A model generated the notes under the pieces. That model saw only the letters and a program-made list of their open reading frames with translations, searched no databases and had not been told where the DNA came from. This document shows positions 16,995 to 26,180 of a DNA stretch of 64,000 nt, one piece after another (within the stretch, counting starts at the first letter, position 1; each line of letters begins with the position of its first letter). This stretch comes from CAVRTM01 sp963696105 (GTDB lineage Bacteria > Actinomycetota > Actinomycetes > Actinomycetales > Dermatophilaceae). The stretch is taken from positions 1,054,001-1,118,000 of the forward strand of contig CAVOIP010000005.1 in assembly GCA_963696105.1 (NCBI GenBank), given 5' to 3'. A program made the translations under genes and the position numbers.

Positions 16995-17633
16995 ATGAGA
17001 CTCGTGCAGGTGCCACCTGTTGGCAGGTCGTCGGCATCCGGGTTGGCCGTGGTCCGCGAGGCGACCCGACACAGCCACGGGCACCTGGAGGCAGGGTTCG
17101 TCGCGCGACCGTGGGACGCCGTACGGCACGCGCACCTGCTGGAGCGGCTGCTCGGGCTGCACCTGCCGCTGGAGGCGGCTCTCGACCGGCTCTGGCTCGC
17201 AGGCGACCTCGAGGTCAGCTGGCCACCGCGGCGCCGGGCCCACCTGATCCGGGCCGACCTGCGGGCGATCGGGCGCACCCCGGCGCAGGTGGCGGCAGTC
17301 CCCCGGTGTCCCGGGTGCTCGCTGCCGACCACACCGACGCAGGCGTGGGGTGTCCTCTACGTGCTGGACGGCGCCACGCTCGGCGGAGCGGTCATCCGCC
17401 GGACTGCGATCGCGGCGGGCGTCCCGTCCGCGGCGTGCCGCTCGCTCCGGGGGGAGGCCGGGGCGCCGGCCCGCTGGCGGGAGACGGCCCGGGCCATCGA
17501 CGCCCTGTCGCCCGGGCGCGCGGAGGAGTGCGCGCGCTGGGCGGCCGCCACCTTCGAGGCGGTCGCTGCCTGGCTCGCCGCGCCGCGGCGGAACTGCGCA
17601 CCCGGGTGGTCCGCGGCGAGGGAGGCCTGGTGA
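16995..17633 (+). CDS. bphO: Biliverdin-producing heme oxygenase
   Basis: A heme oxygenase of up to 212 residues, of the BphO type found with bacteriophytochromes. REATRHSHGHLE contains the expected proximal heme ligand (His28 from the ATG) in the family pattern T-x3-H-x2-L-E, and GVLYVLDGATLGGAVIRR is the distal helix with its flexible glycines. The enzyme opens heme to biliverdin IX-alpha, CO and iron. The next gene is a bacteriophytochrome whose start shares one base with this stop (TGATG), so the chromophore and apoprotein are made together. The ATG at 16995 lies within a TAGAAT hexamer (16991-16996); if that is the -10 box, the GTG at 17004 would be the start of a leaderless message. Confidence 0.85.
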   Translation: MRLVQVPPVGRSSASGLAVVREATRHSHGHLEAGFVARPWDAVRHAHLLERLLGLHLPLEAALDRLWLAGDLEVSWPPRRRAHLIRADLRAIGRTPAQVAAVPRCPGCSLPTTPTQAWGVLYVLDGATLGGAVIRRTAIAAGVPSAACRSLRGEAGAPARWRETARAIDALSPGRAEECARWAAATFEAVAAWLAAPRRNCAPGWSAAREAW

Positions 17634-19876
17634 TGGCTGCCGACACCCAGGTCGACCTCGCCAACTGCGAGACCGAGCCGATCCACCTCCCCGGGTCGAT
17701 CCAGCCGCACGGGGTGCTGCTGGCCGTCGACGAGACCGACTGGCGGGTCGCGGTCGTGTCGCGCAACGCCGAGGCGCTGTTGGGCCGGGCGGTCGCGGAC
17801 CTGCTGGGCGCGCCACTGTCCGCCGTGCTCGGGGACGGGCCGGCCGACGCGGTCCGGCGGCACGTGACCGACGCGGCGCCCGAGGTCCAGGCTGCCGGCG
17901 TCCCGCTCCGGCTCGAGCGTGGCGTCGGCCGGGGAGCCTGGGTGGGCCAGGCCGTCGAGGCGGTGATGCACCGCAGCGGTGGGCTGCTCGTGGTCGAGGT
18001 CGAACCCGACCTGCGGGACGTCGCCGCGACCCAGCAGTCCACCCGGGCCACCCGGGCCGCGCTGACCCACCTCGCCGCGACGACGACCGTGGTGGGTCTG
18101 GCCGGGGCCCTGGCGGCCCAGATCCGCAACCTCACCGGCCACGACAGGGTGATGGTCTACCGCTTCGACCAGGACTGGAACGGCGAGGTCATCGCCGAGG
18201 ACCGGCGCGAGGACCTCGAGCCCTTGCTCGGCCTGCACTACCCGGCCGGCGACATCCCGGCGCAGGCCCGGCGCCTCTACACGACCAGCTGGACGCGGGT
18301 CATCGCGGACGTCGGTTACCAGCCGAGCCCCCTGGTGTCCGCGGCACGGACGAGCAGGGAGGAGCCGCTCGACCTGTCGCTGGCGGGGCTGCGCAGCGTC
18401 TCACCGGTCCACATCGAGTACCTCACCAACATGGGCGTCAGGGCCTCGATGTCGGTCTCGCTGATCCAGGACGGCCGGCTGTGGGGGATGGTCGCGTGCC
18501 ACCACTACAGCGGTCCGTGCTGCCCCTCCCACGACGCCCGCTGGGCGGCGGAGCTCGTCGGGCGGACCGCCTCACAGCTGCTCCGGGACCGGCAGGCCGC
18601 GGACGACCGGGCCGAGAGCACCGGCAGCGCCGCCGACCTGGCCCGGCTGACCGAGCACCTGGCCCGCGACCCGCGACCGCCGCTGGACGCGCTCGCCGAC
18701 GACTCCGCGACGCTGTTGCGGCTGACCGACGCGACCGGTGTCGTGCTCGCCACCGGCGACCGGCTGCTGCACCTCGGCCTCACCCCCGATGACGCCACGG
18801 TGCGCCGCATCGTCCGCCTCCTGCCGGACGAGGGGGACGGGCCGTGGAGCACCGACCACCTCGTGGGAGTGGACCCTGCCCTGGGCTCCGAGGAGGCCGC
18901 CGGGGCGATGCTGGTGCGCGACGGCGGCGACTCCTGGCTGCTCTGGCTCCGCACGGAGGTCGAACGCGCCGTCTACTGGGGTGGCGACCCCCGCGCGCAC
19001 ACCACCTCCCCCAGCGACAACGGACCGCCCCGTCTGGGCCCGCGCAGGTCCTTCGCCCGATGGCGCGAGGTGGTGAGTGGACGGTCGCTGCCGTGGCGCA
19101 GCTGGCAGGTCGACGCGGCGCAGCGGCTCGGGGCCACCGTCGCCGCGACCCTGACCCGCCGGTCGCAACAGCAGCTGACCGTCCTCTCCGACCTGCACGA
19201 CGTCCTCGGGAGCAGTGCGCTGCCGACCATCCCCCACCTGGAGCTGTTCGCCGACCTGCGGCCCGCCCACGGCGGCTACCTCGGCGGGGACTGGTGGGAC
19301 GTGCTTCCCCTGCCCGACGGCCGGCACGTGGCGCTGGTGCTCGGCGACGTCGCGGGGCACGGCATCGCGGCCGCCGCCACGATGGCCCAGATCCGCATCA
19401 GCCTGCGCGCGTACGTCATGGCGGGTGCCCTGCCGGCGCAGGTCCTGCAGCGGCTGGACACCCTGGTCCTCCACCTCCACCCGGACGCCCTCGTCACGGC
19501 GCTCGTCGCGTTGCTGGAGGTCGACACCGGCCACGTGCAGATCGCCCGCGCCGGGGCACCCAAGCCGATCCTCGCCGGCCCGGGCGACCTCCGTGAGCTG
19601 CCCGTCCCCGGCCGACCACCGCTCGGGGTCGGCGTGGCCGTCACCGTGCCGCCGTTCGACCTCGTCCTGGCGCCCGGGACCAGCCTCGTGATGTTCAGCG
19701 ACGGCCTCGTCGAGCGCCGCGACGCCTCGCTCACCGAGGGCATCGCCCACGTCCTTGCGGCAGCCGGCGCCGACCTGACCGGCGACCTGGCCACCTGGGG
19801 CGAGGGCCTGCTCCAGGCCACGCCCGGCCGGGCCCCGGACGACACCACCCTCCTCATCGCCCGCCGCACGCCGTGA
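17633..19876 (+). CDS. bphP: Bacteriophytochrome with PP2C/SpoIIE phosphatase output
   Basis: A 747-residue light sensor. PAS: Cys12 in NCETEPIHLPGSIQPHG is the biliverdin-attachment cysteine. GAF (about 130-310): PAGDIPAQAR with Asp207, and ACHHYSG with His290/His291, which contact the chromophore. PHY (about 315-505): the tongue motif PRRSF (470-474) and SGRSLPW. The output (about 535-745) is not a histidine kinase but a PP2C/SpoIIE Ser/Thr phosphatase: GGDWWD (Asp553), GDVAGHG, MFSDGL and PDDTTLL give the metal-binding acids. Red/far-red light should therefore change dephosphorylation of a target, typically a STAS anti-sigma antagonist. The PASDIP motif has Gly for Ser. It is translationally coupled to heme oxygenase. 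A kinase partner is not adjacent; the HATPase at 11272 is a candidate. Confidence 0.93.
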   Translation: MAADTQVDLANCETEPIHLPGSIQPHGVLLAVDETDWRVAVVSRNAEALLGRAVADLLGAPLSAVLGDGPADAVRRHVTDAAPEVQAAGVPLRLERGVGRGAWVGQAVEAVMHRSGGLLVVEVEPDLRDVAATQQSTRATRAALTHLAATTTVVGLAGALAAQIRNLTGHDRVMVYRFDQDWNGEVIAEDRREDLEPLLGLHYPAGDIPAQARRLYTTSWTRVIADVGYQPSPLVSAARTSREEPLDLSLAGLRSVSPVHIEYLTNMGVRASMSVSLIQDGRLWGMVACHHYSGPCCPSHDARWAAELVGRTASQLLRDRQAADDRAESTGSAADLARLTEHLARDPRPPLDALADDSATLLRLTDATGVVLATGDRLLHLGLTPDDATVRRIVRLLPDEGDGPWSTDHLVGVDPALGSEEAAGAMLVRDGGDSWLLWLRTEVERAVYWGGDPRAHTTSPSDNGPPRLGPRRSFARWREVVSGRSLPWRSWQVDAAQRLGATVAATLTRRSQQQLTVLSDLHDVLGSSALPTIPHLELFADLRPAHGGYLGGDWWDVLPLPDGRHVALVLGDVAGHGIAAAATMAQIRISLRAYVMAGALPAQVLQRLDTLVLHLHPDALVTALVALLEVDTGHVQIARAGAPKPILAGPGDLRELPVPGRPPLGVGVAVTVPPFDLVLAPGTSLVMFSDGLVERRDASLTEGIAHVLAAAGADLTGDLATWGEGLLQATPGRAPDDTTLLIARRTP

Positions 19877-19984
19877 CCGCGGACCGCGCTGCGCGCCCGG
19901 GGAGCACCCTGAGCACCCTTGAGCGGCACCCAGCCCCACGGCGGTGTGGCTGACCGGCGCTGACGCTGTGGCAGGATCGCGCGA

Positions 19985-21061
19985 ATGACCAGCGACGACG
20001 TGCAGTTCGGGCCGGGCCGGGTCGACACCGAGGAGGTCCTCTTCGCCCGCCAGGGCCGGCTCGGGCGGATCCGGCTCAACCGGCCCGGAGCCATCAACGC
20101 GCTGACGCATCCCATGGTCAGGGCAATCCTCGCCCAGCTGGAGGACTGGGCCGAGGACGACGCCGTCACGGCCGTGTCCATCGAGGGGGCCGGGGACCGC
20201 GGGCTGTGTGCCGGCGGCGACGTCCGCGCCATCCGCGAGGCCGTGCTGACCGGCACCGGTGACGTCCTGGCGTTCTGGGCCGACGAGTACGCGCTCAACG
20301 CCACGATCCACCACTACCCCAAGCCGTACGTCGCCTTCATGGACGGCGTCGTGATGGGCGGTGGCGTGGGCATCTCGGCATACGGGAGCCTGCGGCTGGT
20401 CACCGAGCGGTCGCGGGTCGCCATGCCGGAGACGGCGATCGGCTTCTTCCCCGACGTGGGGGCGCTGCACCTGCTGTCCCGCGCGCCGGGCGAGCTCGGC
20501 ACCCACCTGGCCCTGACCGGCGTCCCCGTCGGGGGTGCCGACGCGGTCGTCCTGGGCCTGGCCGACGCCCTCGTGGACCGTGCCGACCTGCCCGCGATCC
20601 GCGGGGCGCTGGCCGACGGGGCCGGACCGGAGGTCGTCGATGCCCTGCGCCGGGAGGGGGAGCCCCAGCTGCCACAACACCGGGGGTGGATCGACGACTG
20701 CTACGCCGGCGACGACCCCGTCCTGGTCCTCAAGGCGCTGCACGCCCACGGCTCTGCCGCGGCTGGGGAGGCCGCGGCCCTGCTGGCCCAGCGGTCCCCG
20801 CTGTCGGTCGCCGTCACGCTCGAAGCCCTCCGCCGAGCGGCCGGCATGACCACGCTCGAGCAGGTGCTCGACCAGGACCGGGTCCTCGGCGCCTCGCTGA
20901 TGGGCAGCGCCGACTTCGTCGAGGGTGTGCGGGCGGTCCTGGTCGACCGCGACCATGCGCCACGGTGGCGGCACGCGTCGCTGGAGGAGGTCAGCCGGGA
21001 GGAGGTCGAGGACGCCTTCCGTGCCGCCGGCCCTGCCGCGGCAGCCGGGGTCACGCCCTGA
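19985..21061 (+). CDS. Enoyl-CoA hydratase-fold protein, 3-hydroxyisobutyryl-CoA hydrolase-like
   Basis: A 358-residue crotonase-superfamily protein. RIRLNRPGAINALTHPMV and GAGDRGLCAGGDVRAI (first oxyanion loop), then DGVVMGGGVGIS (second oxyanion loop) and AMPETAIGFFPDVGA with the catalytic Glu/Asp, match the 3-hydroxyisobutyryl-CoA hydrolase branch, whose members are about 350 residues, longer than hydratases. That enzyme frees 3-hydroxyisobutyrate in valine breakdown. The C-terminal half (FVEGVRAVLVDRDHAPRW) also fits this branch. It starts at ATG 19985 without a neighbour in operon distance. Confidence 0.87.
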   Translation: MTSDDVQFGPGRVDTEEVLFARQGRLGRIRLNRPGAINALTHPMVRAILAQLEDWAEDDAVTAVSIEGAGDRGLCAGGDVRAIREAVLTGTGDVLAFWADEYALNATIHHYPKPYVAFMDGVVMGGGVGISAYGSLRLVTERSRVAMPETAIGFFPDVGALHLLSRAPGELGTHLALTGVPVGGADAVVLGLADALVDRADLPAIRGALADGAGPEVVDALRREGEPQLPQHRGWIDDCYAGDDPVLVLKALHAHGSAAAGEAAALLAQRSPLSVAVTLEALRRAAGMTTLEQVLDQDRVLGASLMGSADFVEGVRAVLVDRDHAPRWRHASLEEVSREEVEDAFRAAGPAAAAGVTP

Positions 21062-21107
21062 CGCCGGGTGCCGGCGCCTGAGGGAGCGCCGGGGTCCGTG
21101 AGAGCAC

Positions 21108-21605
21108 TCAGTCCGTCAGGACCAGCCACGACCGGCCGTCGAGGAGCTCCCGGACCACGTCCAGATGCCCCGCGTGACAGGCCGTCTCGGTGATCACATG
21201 CAGCACCGTCCGCTGCAGGTCCATCGCCGGCATGCCGCCGAACAGGTCCTCCGGCCACCACCTCGGCCCTGCGTCCAGGGGCGTCGCCGTGATGATGGCG
21301 TCCGCGAGCTCGATCTCCTGCCGGTAGAGGCCGAACACGTCCTCGGCCGACGTCTCCGGGGGGACCTGCCAGCCGCCGTCCCCGGTCTCGAGCCCGACCT
21401 GCTCCCCGGCCACGACGGCGCGGAACCAGAACCGTTCCACGTCGACGGCGAGGTGCCGGACCAGCCCCAGGCAGGTCCACCCCGACGGCAGCACCGGTCG
21501 CCGCAGCGCCTCATCGGGCAGGCCCTCGAGGATGCCGAGCACGTGGGACCGTTGAGCGGTCAAGGACCGAAGCAGGGCCGTGCTGGCCGTTGCCGGTTCC
21601 GACAT
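21108..21605 (-). CDS. DinB/DUF664 family protein
   Basis: A 165-residue DinB-fold protein of the DUF664 type. SLTAQRSHVLGILEGLPDEA, LPSGWTCLGLVRHLAVDVERF and the C-terminal ETACHAGHLDVVRELLDG supply the three histidines that hold a metal in this fold. Function is unknown; relatives are thought to use bacillithiol or mycothiol. GGAGGAACG immediately before the ATG at 21605 is one of the best ribosome-binding sites in the window, and it sets the start; a much longer upstream frame is only a shadow. The gene stands between convergent and co-directional genes with no obvious partner. Confidence 0.85.
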   Translation of the reverse strand: MSEPATASTALLRSLTAQRSHVLGILEGLPDEALRRPVLPSGWTCLGLVRHLAVDVERFWFRAVVAGEQVGLETGDGGWQVPPETSAEDVFGLYRQEIELADAIITATPLDAGPRWWPEDLFGGMPAMDLQRTVLHVITETACHAGHLDVVRELLDGRSWLVLTD

Positions 21606-21780
21606 CGTTCCTCCAACAGTGCTGTCGAGCCGTGGGGGCACCTCCTGGCCAGACGACCCAACCACACCGCGGAGGCCGGCCGGGCACGGAGGCCGCTTCA
21701 ACGCAGACGTCGCCTCCCCGGCGGACCGGGAAGGCGACGTCGTACGTCCTGTCGGACGCGTCCTGCGCAGGGGGACGGGG

Positions 21781-23292
21781 TCAGCGACCGCCGCGGCCCG
21801 AACCGGCGCGGGTGCCGGCAGAGAACGCCGCGGCACCGCCCGAGGTCGAGGTGTAGACAGTGGTCGAGCCGGAACGCCCACCCGTGCGCGCCGTACCGGA
21901 GCGCTTGGGTCCACCGGCGCGTGACGCGCCCGCACCGGCGGCGGCCTCCCGGCCGGCGCCCTGGCGCCCACCGTTGCCGGAGCCACCGCGCCCGGAACCG
22001 CCACGGCCGGAGCCGCCGGCGTTGGTGCGCGGGGCGCCGCCACGACCCGAGCCACGGCCGGGGCCGCGGTTGCCCTGCGGGCGCTCCTGCACCGGCGCGG
22101 CAAGCACGACCGGGTCGGAGAAGGTGCGCTCGCCGGGTGCCAGCTCCCGCAGCAGCGGGTGGTCGGCGTCCAGGCGGGTCGTGGTCGGTGAGATGCCGGC
22201 CTTGCGGGTCAGGTCCCGGACGTCGCGGACCTGGTCGTCGGTCATCAGCGTGATGACCGTGCCCGCGGCACCGGCGCGCGCCGTGCGGCCGGAGCGGTGC
22301 AGGTAGGCCTTGTGCTCGATCGGCGGGTCGGCGTGGATGACCAGGCTGACGTCGTCGACGTGGATGCCACGAGCGGCGATGTCCGTGGCGACGAGCGTCT
22401 GCGCGGCGCCGCTGGAGAACGCCGCCATGTTGCGGTCACGAGCGTTCTGCGACAGGTTGCCGTGCAGCTCGACCGCAGGCACGCCGAGGGCGTTGAGCTG
22501 CTTGGTCAGCTTCTTGGCACCGTGCTTGGTCCGGGTGAAGACCACGGTGCGCCCGGGCGCAGCGGTCAGGTCGACCAGGACCGGCAGGCGGTTGTCGGCC
22601 TTCACGTGCAGCACGTGGTGGGCCATCGTCGAGACCGGCGACTGGGCCGAGTCGGCGCTGTGGGTGACCGGGTTGGTCAGGAAGCGCTTGACGATGACGT
22701 CGACACCGGCATCCAGGGTGGCCGAGAACAGCAGCCGCTGGCCGTCGCGCGGGGTCATGTCCATCAGCCGCCGCACGCCGGGCAGGAAGCCCATGTCGGC
22801 CATGTGGTCGGCCTCGTCCAGGACGGTGATCTCGACCGCGTCCAGGCTGGCGTGCCCGCTCTGGATGTGGTCGGTCAGCCGGCCGGGGCAGGCGACGAGG
22901 ACGTCGACGCCGGCGCGCAGCCCGCTGATCTGCGGGTTGGGGCCCACGCCGCCGAAGACGGTGAGGGTCTTCATGTTCAGCGCCTTGGCCAGCGGCGCCA
23001 TGGCGGCGTCGATCTGGGTGGCCAGCTCGCGGGTCGGCACGAGGATCAGCGCGCGCGGCTTGCGCGGCTGGCGCGGCTTCCTGCTGGCCGCGAGACGGGT
23101 CAGCAGCGGCAGCAGGAAGGCGTAGGTCTTGCCCGACCCGGTCCGGCCGCGGCCCAGGACATCGCGCCCGGCGAGGGAGTCCGGCAGCGTCGCGGACTGG
23201 ATCGGGAAGGGGGTGGTGATGCCGTTGGCATCGAGGACGGTGGTCAGCGCGGCGGGCACGCCGAGGCTGGCGAAAGTCGTGTCAGCAGACAC
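21781..23292 (-). CDS. DEAD-box RNA helicase with RGG-rich tail
   Basis: A 503-residue helicase of the RhlE/DeaD group. It shows the Q motif region (FPIQSATLP), motif I GRTGSGKT, PTRELA, LDEADHMADMGF (DEAD), SAT, and in domain two VATDIAARGIHVD and HRSGRTAR. The last 110 residues are Gly/Arg/Ser-rich with repeated GRGG and SGRGG units, an unstructured RNA-binding tail. It would unwind structured RNA, for example in cold or ribosome assembly. The start is GTG 23292 (VSADTTFASLG), with GGAG upstream; the 18 codons before it are unlike the family. Confidence 0.92.
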   Translation of the reverse strand: MSADTTFASLGVPAALTTVLDANGITTPFPIQSATLPDSLAGRDVLGRGRTGSGKTYAFLLPLLTRLAASRKPRQPRKPRALILVPTRELATQIDAAMAPLAKALNMKTLTVFGGVGPNPQISGLRAGVDVLVACPGRLTDHIQSGHASLDAVEITVLDEADHMADMGFLPGVRRLMDMTPRDGQRLLFSATLDAGVDVIVKRFLTNPVTHSADSAQSPVSTMAHHVLHVKADNRLPVLVDLTAAPGRTVVFTRTKHGAKKLTKQLNALGVPAVELHGNLSQNARDRNMAAFSSGAAQTLVATDIAARGIHVDDVSLVIHADPPIEHKAYLHRSGRTARAGAAGTVITLMTDDQVRDVRDLTRKAGISPTTTRLDADHPLLRELAPGERTFSDPVVLAAPVQERPQGNRGPGRGSGRGGAPRTNAGGSGRGGSGRGGSGNGGRQGAGREAAAGAGASRAGGPKRSGTARTGGRSGSTTVYTSTSGGAAAFSAGTRAGSGRGGR

Positions 23293-23596
23293 AGGTGGTT
23301 GCTCCAAAAAGTCACAGGGTCGTTCTGCCCGGCGCAGACGCAGCAATGCGGAAGCGGCGCGTGACGATCGACATCAAGAAGCAGCCCGAGGCAGAACTGT
23401 GCGGGCTGCTGCATCCAGTCTACCGCCCCGGAGGCCCGCATCCGGACACGCACGTCCTGATGGTGTGGCCAGGGCCCCTCTCCTGCGGCTCGACCGCGCG
23501 ACACCGAGGGGAAGTTTTGCCGTGTCTGAGCACGCCGGAGGAGCCCCGGGAGGCCCCAGGGCGCACAGGTGGCTCAAAGAGGACGACACTAGAGGC

Positions 23597-23815
23597 ATGT
23601 CCCCTGCACCGACCCAGCGACGGTTTCTGCCATCGAGCCCGTTCCAGGCCCAGCCCACCCCGGATGCTCACGAGTTCGCGGTGGGTGACCGGATCACCCA
23701 CGACCGACATGGCCTGGGCAAGGTCGTCAGCGCCAGCGAGCACCGGATCGACGTCGACTTCGGCTTCGCGGTGATCGCCATCGCCCTGCCCAACGCGAAG
23801 GTGACCCCGCTCTAG
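23597..23815 (+). CDS. Small protein with CarD/UvrD-tail-like domain
   Basis: A 72-residue protein. The N-terminal 25 residues are Pro/Gln-rich and probably flexible. The rest, AHEFAVGDRITHDRHGLGKV then VDFGFAVIAIALPNAKV, is a small beta barrel of the Tudor-like type found at the C-terminus of UvrD/PcrA helicases and in CarD_CdnL_TRCF proteins, where it contacts RNA polymerase. A free-standing copy might likewise bind polymerase; this is inference. It is divergent from the DEAD-box helicase, 300 bases away. The ATG at 23597 gives the length usual in actinobacterial relatives. Confidence 0.75.
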   Translation: MSPAPTQRRFLPSSPFQAQPTPDAHEFAVGDRITHDRHGLGKVVSASEHRIDVDFGFAVIAIALPNAKVTPL

Positions 23816-23996
23816 GGCCACGCCCTGTACGGCGCCGTGGCACGCCGTCCTCCGGTCCTGACCGCCGTGGCCGGCCGGGCCGCTGCCGTCCCGGTTCGCG
23901 CGGGCACGGCTGGCCGTCTTCGGCCACCGCCGGACCCGGCCTCCTACAGCCACAGAGCTCCGCGGGACCCGCAGTGCGCCGTCGCGGCGGACGTCC

Positions 23997-25237
23997 TCAG
24001 CCGTTGGCTCGAAGGTACCGGCCGAAGTGCGGCACCGTGAAGGCGATCCGGCCCCGCTCGCCGCTGTAGATCAGGCCCTTCTTCAGCAGCGCGTCGCGCG
24101 CCGGCGACAGCGACTGCGGCTTGCGGTCCGAGCAGCGCGGCGACGACGGGCGTCGGCACCGACTCGGTCTCGTCCAGACCCGGGCCGTGCGTCGGCCGCC
24201 GCCTGGGCTCGACCGCCGCGACGTCGGCCATCGCCCGCAGGTACTCCCGCTCGGCCGGCGTCGCCCGCTCGTAGCGCGAGCCGAAGAACCCGACGGCGAG
24301 CTCGGCCTCGGCCTCGGGCGCGGCGACCCGCACGTCGTCGCGCGGTGATCGGGCTGAGCGCGGCGCCACGTCCCACGCGACCTTGCCGTAGGCCTGGACG
24401 AAGTACGGGTAGCCGGCGGTCGCGGCGTACATCGCCTCCAGCGCCTCGGGGGTGAAGTCGGCGTCCTCCTCCGCGGCGCGGGCGACTGCAGCGCGTGGTC
24501 GGCCGCGGCCCGGTCCAGCCGGTCGATCCGGACGTAGCGGAACAGCCGCTCGCTGTAGGACTTGCTCGCGCTCAGCACCGCCGGCAGGTGCGGCAGCCCG
24601 GCACCGACGACGATGAGCGGCAGGCCGCTCTGGCTGATCTCGTGGCACGCCGCGCAGAGCGCCGAGACGTCGTCGGGGCCGAGGTCCTGCATCTCGTCGA
24701 TGAAGATCGCGACGCCGCGTGCCGCGCGTCGGCCGCCAGGCCGCCGACGTCGGTGAGCAGCTCGACCAGGTCGATCTCGATGTCGCCGGAGTCGGCCCGG
24801 CCGGTGACCGCCGGGACGTCGATGCCGGGCTGCCAGCGGTCGCGCAGCTTGGCTCCGGCAGCCGCTCGCGCAGGGCGAAGGCCTTGATCACGCCCGAGCA
24901 CCTGGTCGACCGTCGTCGCCTGACCGTGCGGGGTGACCCAGCTCGCGGACCGCCACGTGCAGCGCCGCGCTCAGTGGCCGCCGCAGCGTCTGGTCCGGGC
25001 GCGCCTCCAGCTTGCCGGTGCCCCAGCCGCGCGCGCACCGCGGCCGAGCGCAGGGCGTTGAGCAGCACCGTCTTGCCGACGCCGCGCAGGCCGGTGAGCA
25101 CGATCGAGCGCTCCGGCCGACCGCGCGCGACGCGCTCGAGCACGACGTCGAAGGCCCGCAGCTGCGGCGTCGCGGCCGGCCAGCTCGGGCGGGCGCTGGC
25201 CGGCGCCGGGGGCGTAGGGGTTGCGGATCGGGTCCAC
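23997..25237 (-). pseudogene. AAA ATPase (Orc1/Cdc6-like), about eight frame breaks
   Basis: A single ATPase gene of about 410 codons spread over all three frames. In order it has VDPIRNPYAPGAGQRPPELA (start, GTG 25237), RPERSIVLTGLRGVGKT (Walker A), GVIKAFALRERLPE, GDIEIDLVELLTDVGG, VAIFIDEMQDLGPDD (Walker B), LPLIVVGAGLPHLP (sensor 1), YPYFVQAYGKVAWD, and KKGLIYSGERGRIAFTVPHF at the C-terminal winged helix. Breaks fall near 25185, 25020, 24925, 24898, 24860, 24718, 24485 and 24135. Such proteins are common single genes in Actinobacteria with unknown role. The density of breaks is extreme, yet every motif is kept, which argues for poor sequence quality rather than slow decay. Confidence 0.75.
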
Positions 25238-25569
25238 GATGGCAGCGTATGGGGCCTCTCTAGCGTGAACCGCAGACATGGCGATACTCGGCGATCGTGT
25301 CGCGCCGCGGCGCGAGCCCCTCTCGACCGCACGCGTCGTACCGCCCGCATCGGGACGACGGCCGTCCGGGGCGACGCACGCGGGGCGTCCGTCGGCTGCG
25401 CCGGTGTCCATCGCAAACTATCGTGGGCTATAGCGTCCACCGAATACGCACCGATACGGCAGTATGGCGCGCTGGTCGGCGCCGACCCGTCGCCCAGGAC
25501 CGCCGGCCCCCCGCCCGGCAGGATCTCACCCGCTTCCCGCGCAGGCTGTCAATCAGTACCCTCCTCCCC
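25238..25569. other. Intergenic, nothing recognised
   Basis: This 332-base divergent spacer between the broken ATPase and the PH-like membrane protein holds no convincing gene. It is locally richer in A/T around 25400-25465, where promoters for either side would be expected, but I cannot pick a specific -35/-10 pair. Confidence 0.5.
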
Positions 25570-26103
25570 ATGGCTGGCGTCATCTATCGCAGGCGTGCGG
25601 TGTCGGGTCGAGCCCGGGCGGTGCCCGGGGTCCTGTCCCTCATGGCCATCGCGTACAGCCTCATCACCGAGCACCGCACTCGGGACCGGTTGGTCGGGAG
25701 CCTGGTGGTCATGCTGATCCTGGTAGCGATCCTCGGAGGCATCTGGTGCCTGACGCTCTACTCGATGAACCGCTACGGCACCATCACCATCACCGCTGAC
25801 ACCCTGCGTGTGGGCCGCGACCGCTTGCCGCTCAACGCGATCGACCCCGCGTGGGTCCGCATGCTCGCCTCCAAGGCCTCCCCCACGCTGCGCGAGCGCG
25901 TCCTCACGTCGGCCGGCACCATCCAGGTCCCCGCGCACATCCAGGCCGACCCGGGCCGCGGCCGCCTCCTCGGCGGCGCCTACGGCACCAGCATGGGCAG
26001 CGACCTGGTCACGCTGCGCCTGACCGACGGCTCCCGCGTCACCGCACCCAGCAACGACCGAGAAGGCCTCCTCGCCGCCCTGCTCACCGCACTCGGCGAC
26101 TGA
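25570..26103 (+). CDS. Membrane protein with PH-like domain (DUF3093-like)
   Basis: A 177-residue protein with two N-terminal hydrophobic segments (about residues 20-32 and 42-64: LVVMLILVAILGGIWCLTLY) and a C-terminal beta-rich domain starting GTITITADTLRVGRDRLPL. The pattern, a helical hairpin followed by a pleckstrin-homology-like domain with VTLRLTDGSRVTAP and a final helix, recalls DUF3093 and bacterial PH membrane proteins. Function is unknown. The start at ATG 25570 is supported by the CCTCCCC-free spacing only weakly. A lipoprotein gene follows 77 bases later on the same strand. Confidence 0.65.
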   Translation: MAGVIYRRRAVSGRARAVPGVLSLMAIAYSLITEHRTRDRLVGSLVVMLILVAILGGIWCLTLYSMNRYGTITITADTLRVGRDRLPLNAIDPAWVRMLASKASPTLRERVLTSAGTIQVPAHIQADPGRGRLLGGAYGTSMGSDLVTLRLTDGSRVTAPSNDREGLLAALLTALGD

Positions 26104-26180
26104 ACTGCACTCCACGGCAACCCTTTTCGCACGAGACTGACGTACCAACAGGAGTTCCCCAACATCGAGTGAGGCTCAGC

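Noticed and set aside
18572..20974. Antisense open frame of 800 codons across the phytochrome and hydrolase genes
   Set aside because: It is the complement of two well supported genes; its product is His/Gly/Arg/Asp-rich without any domain, a typical high-GC shadow.
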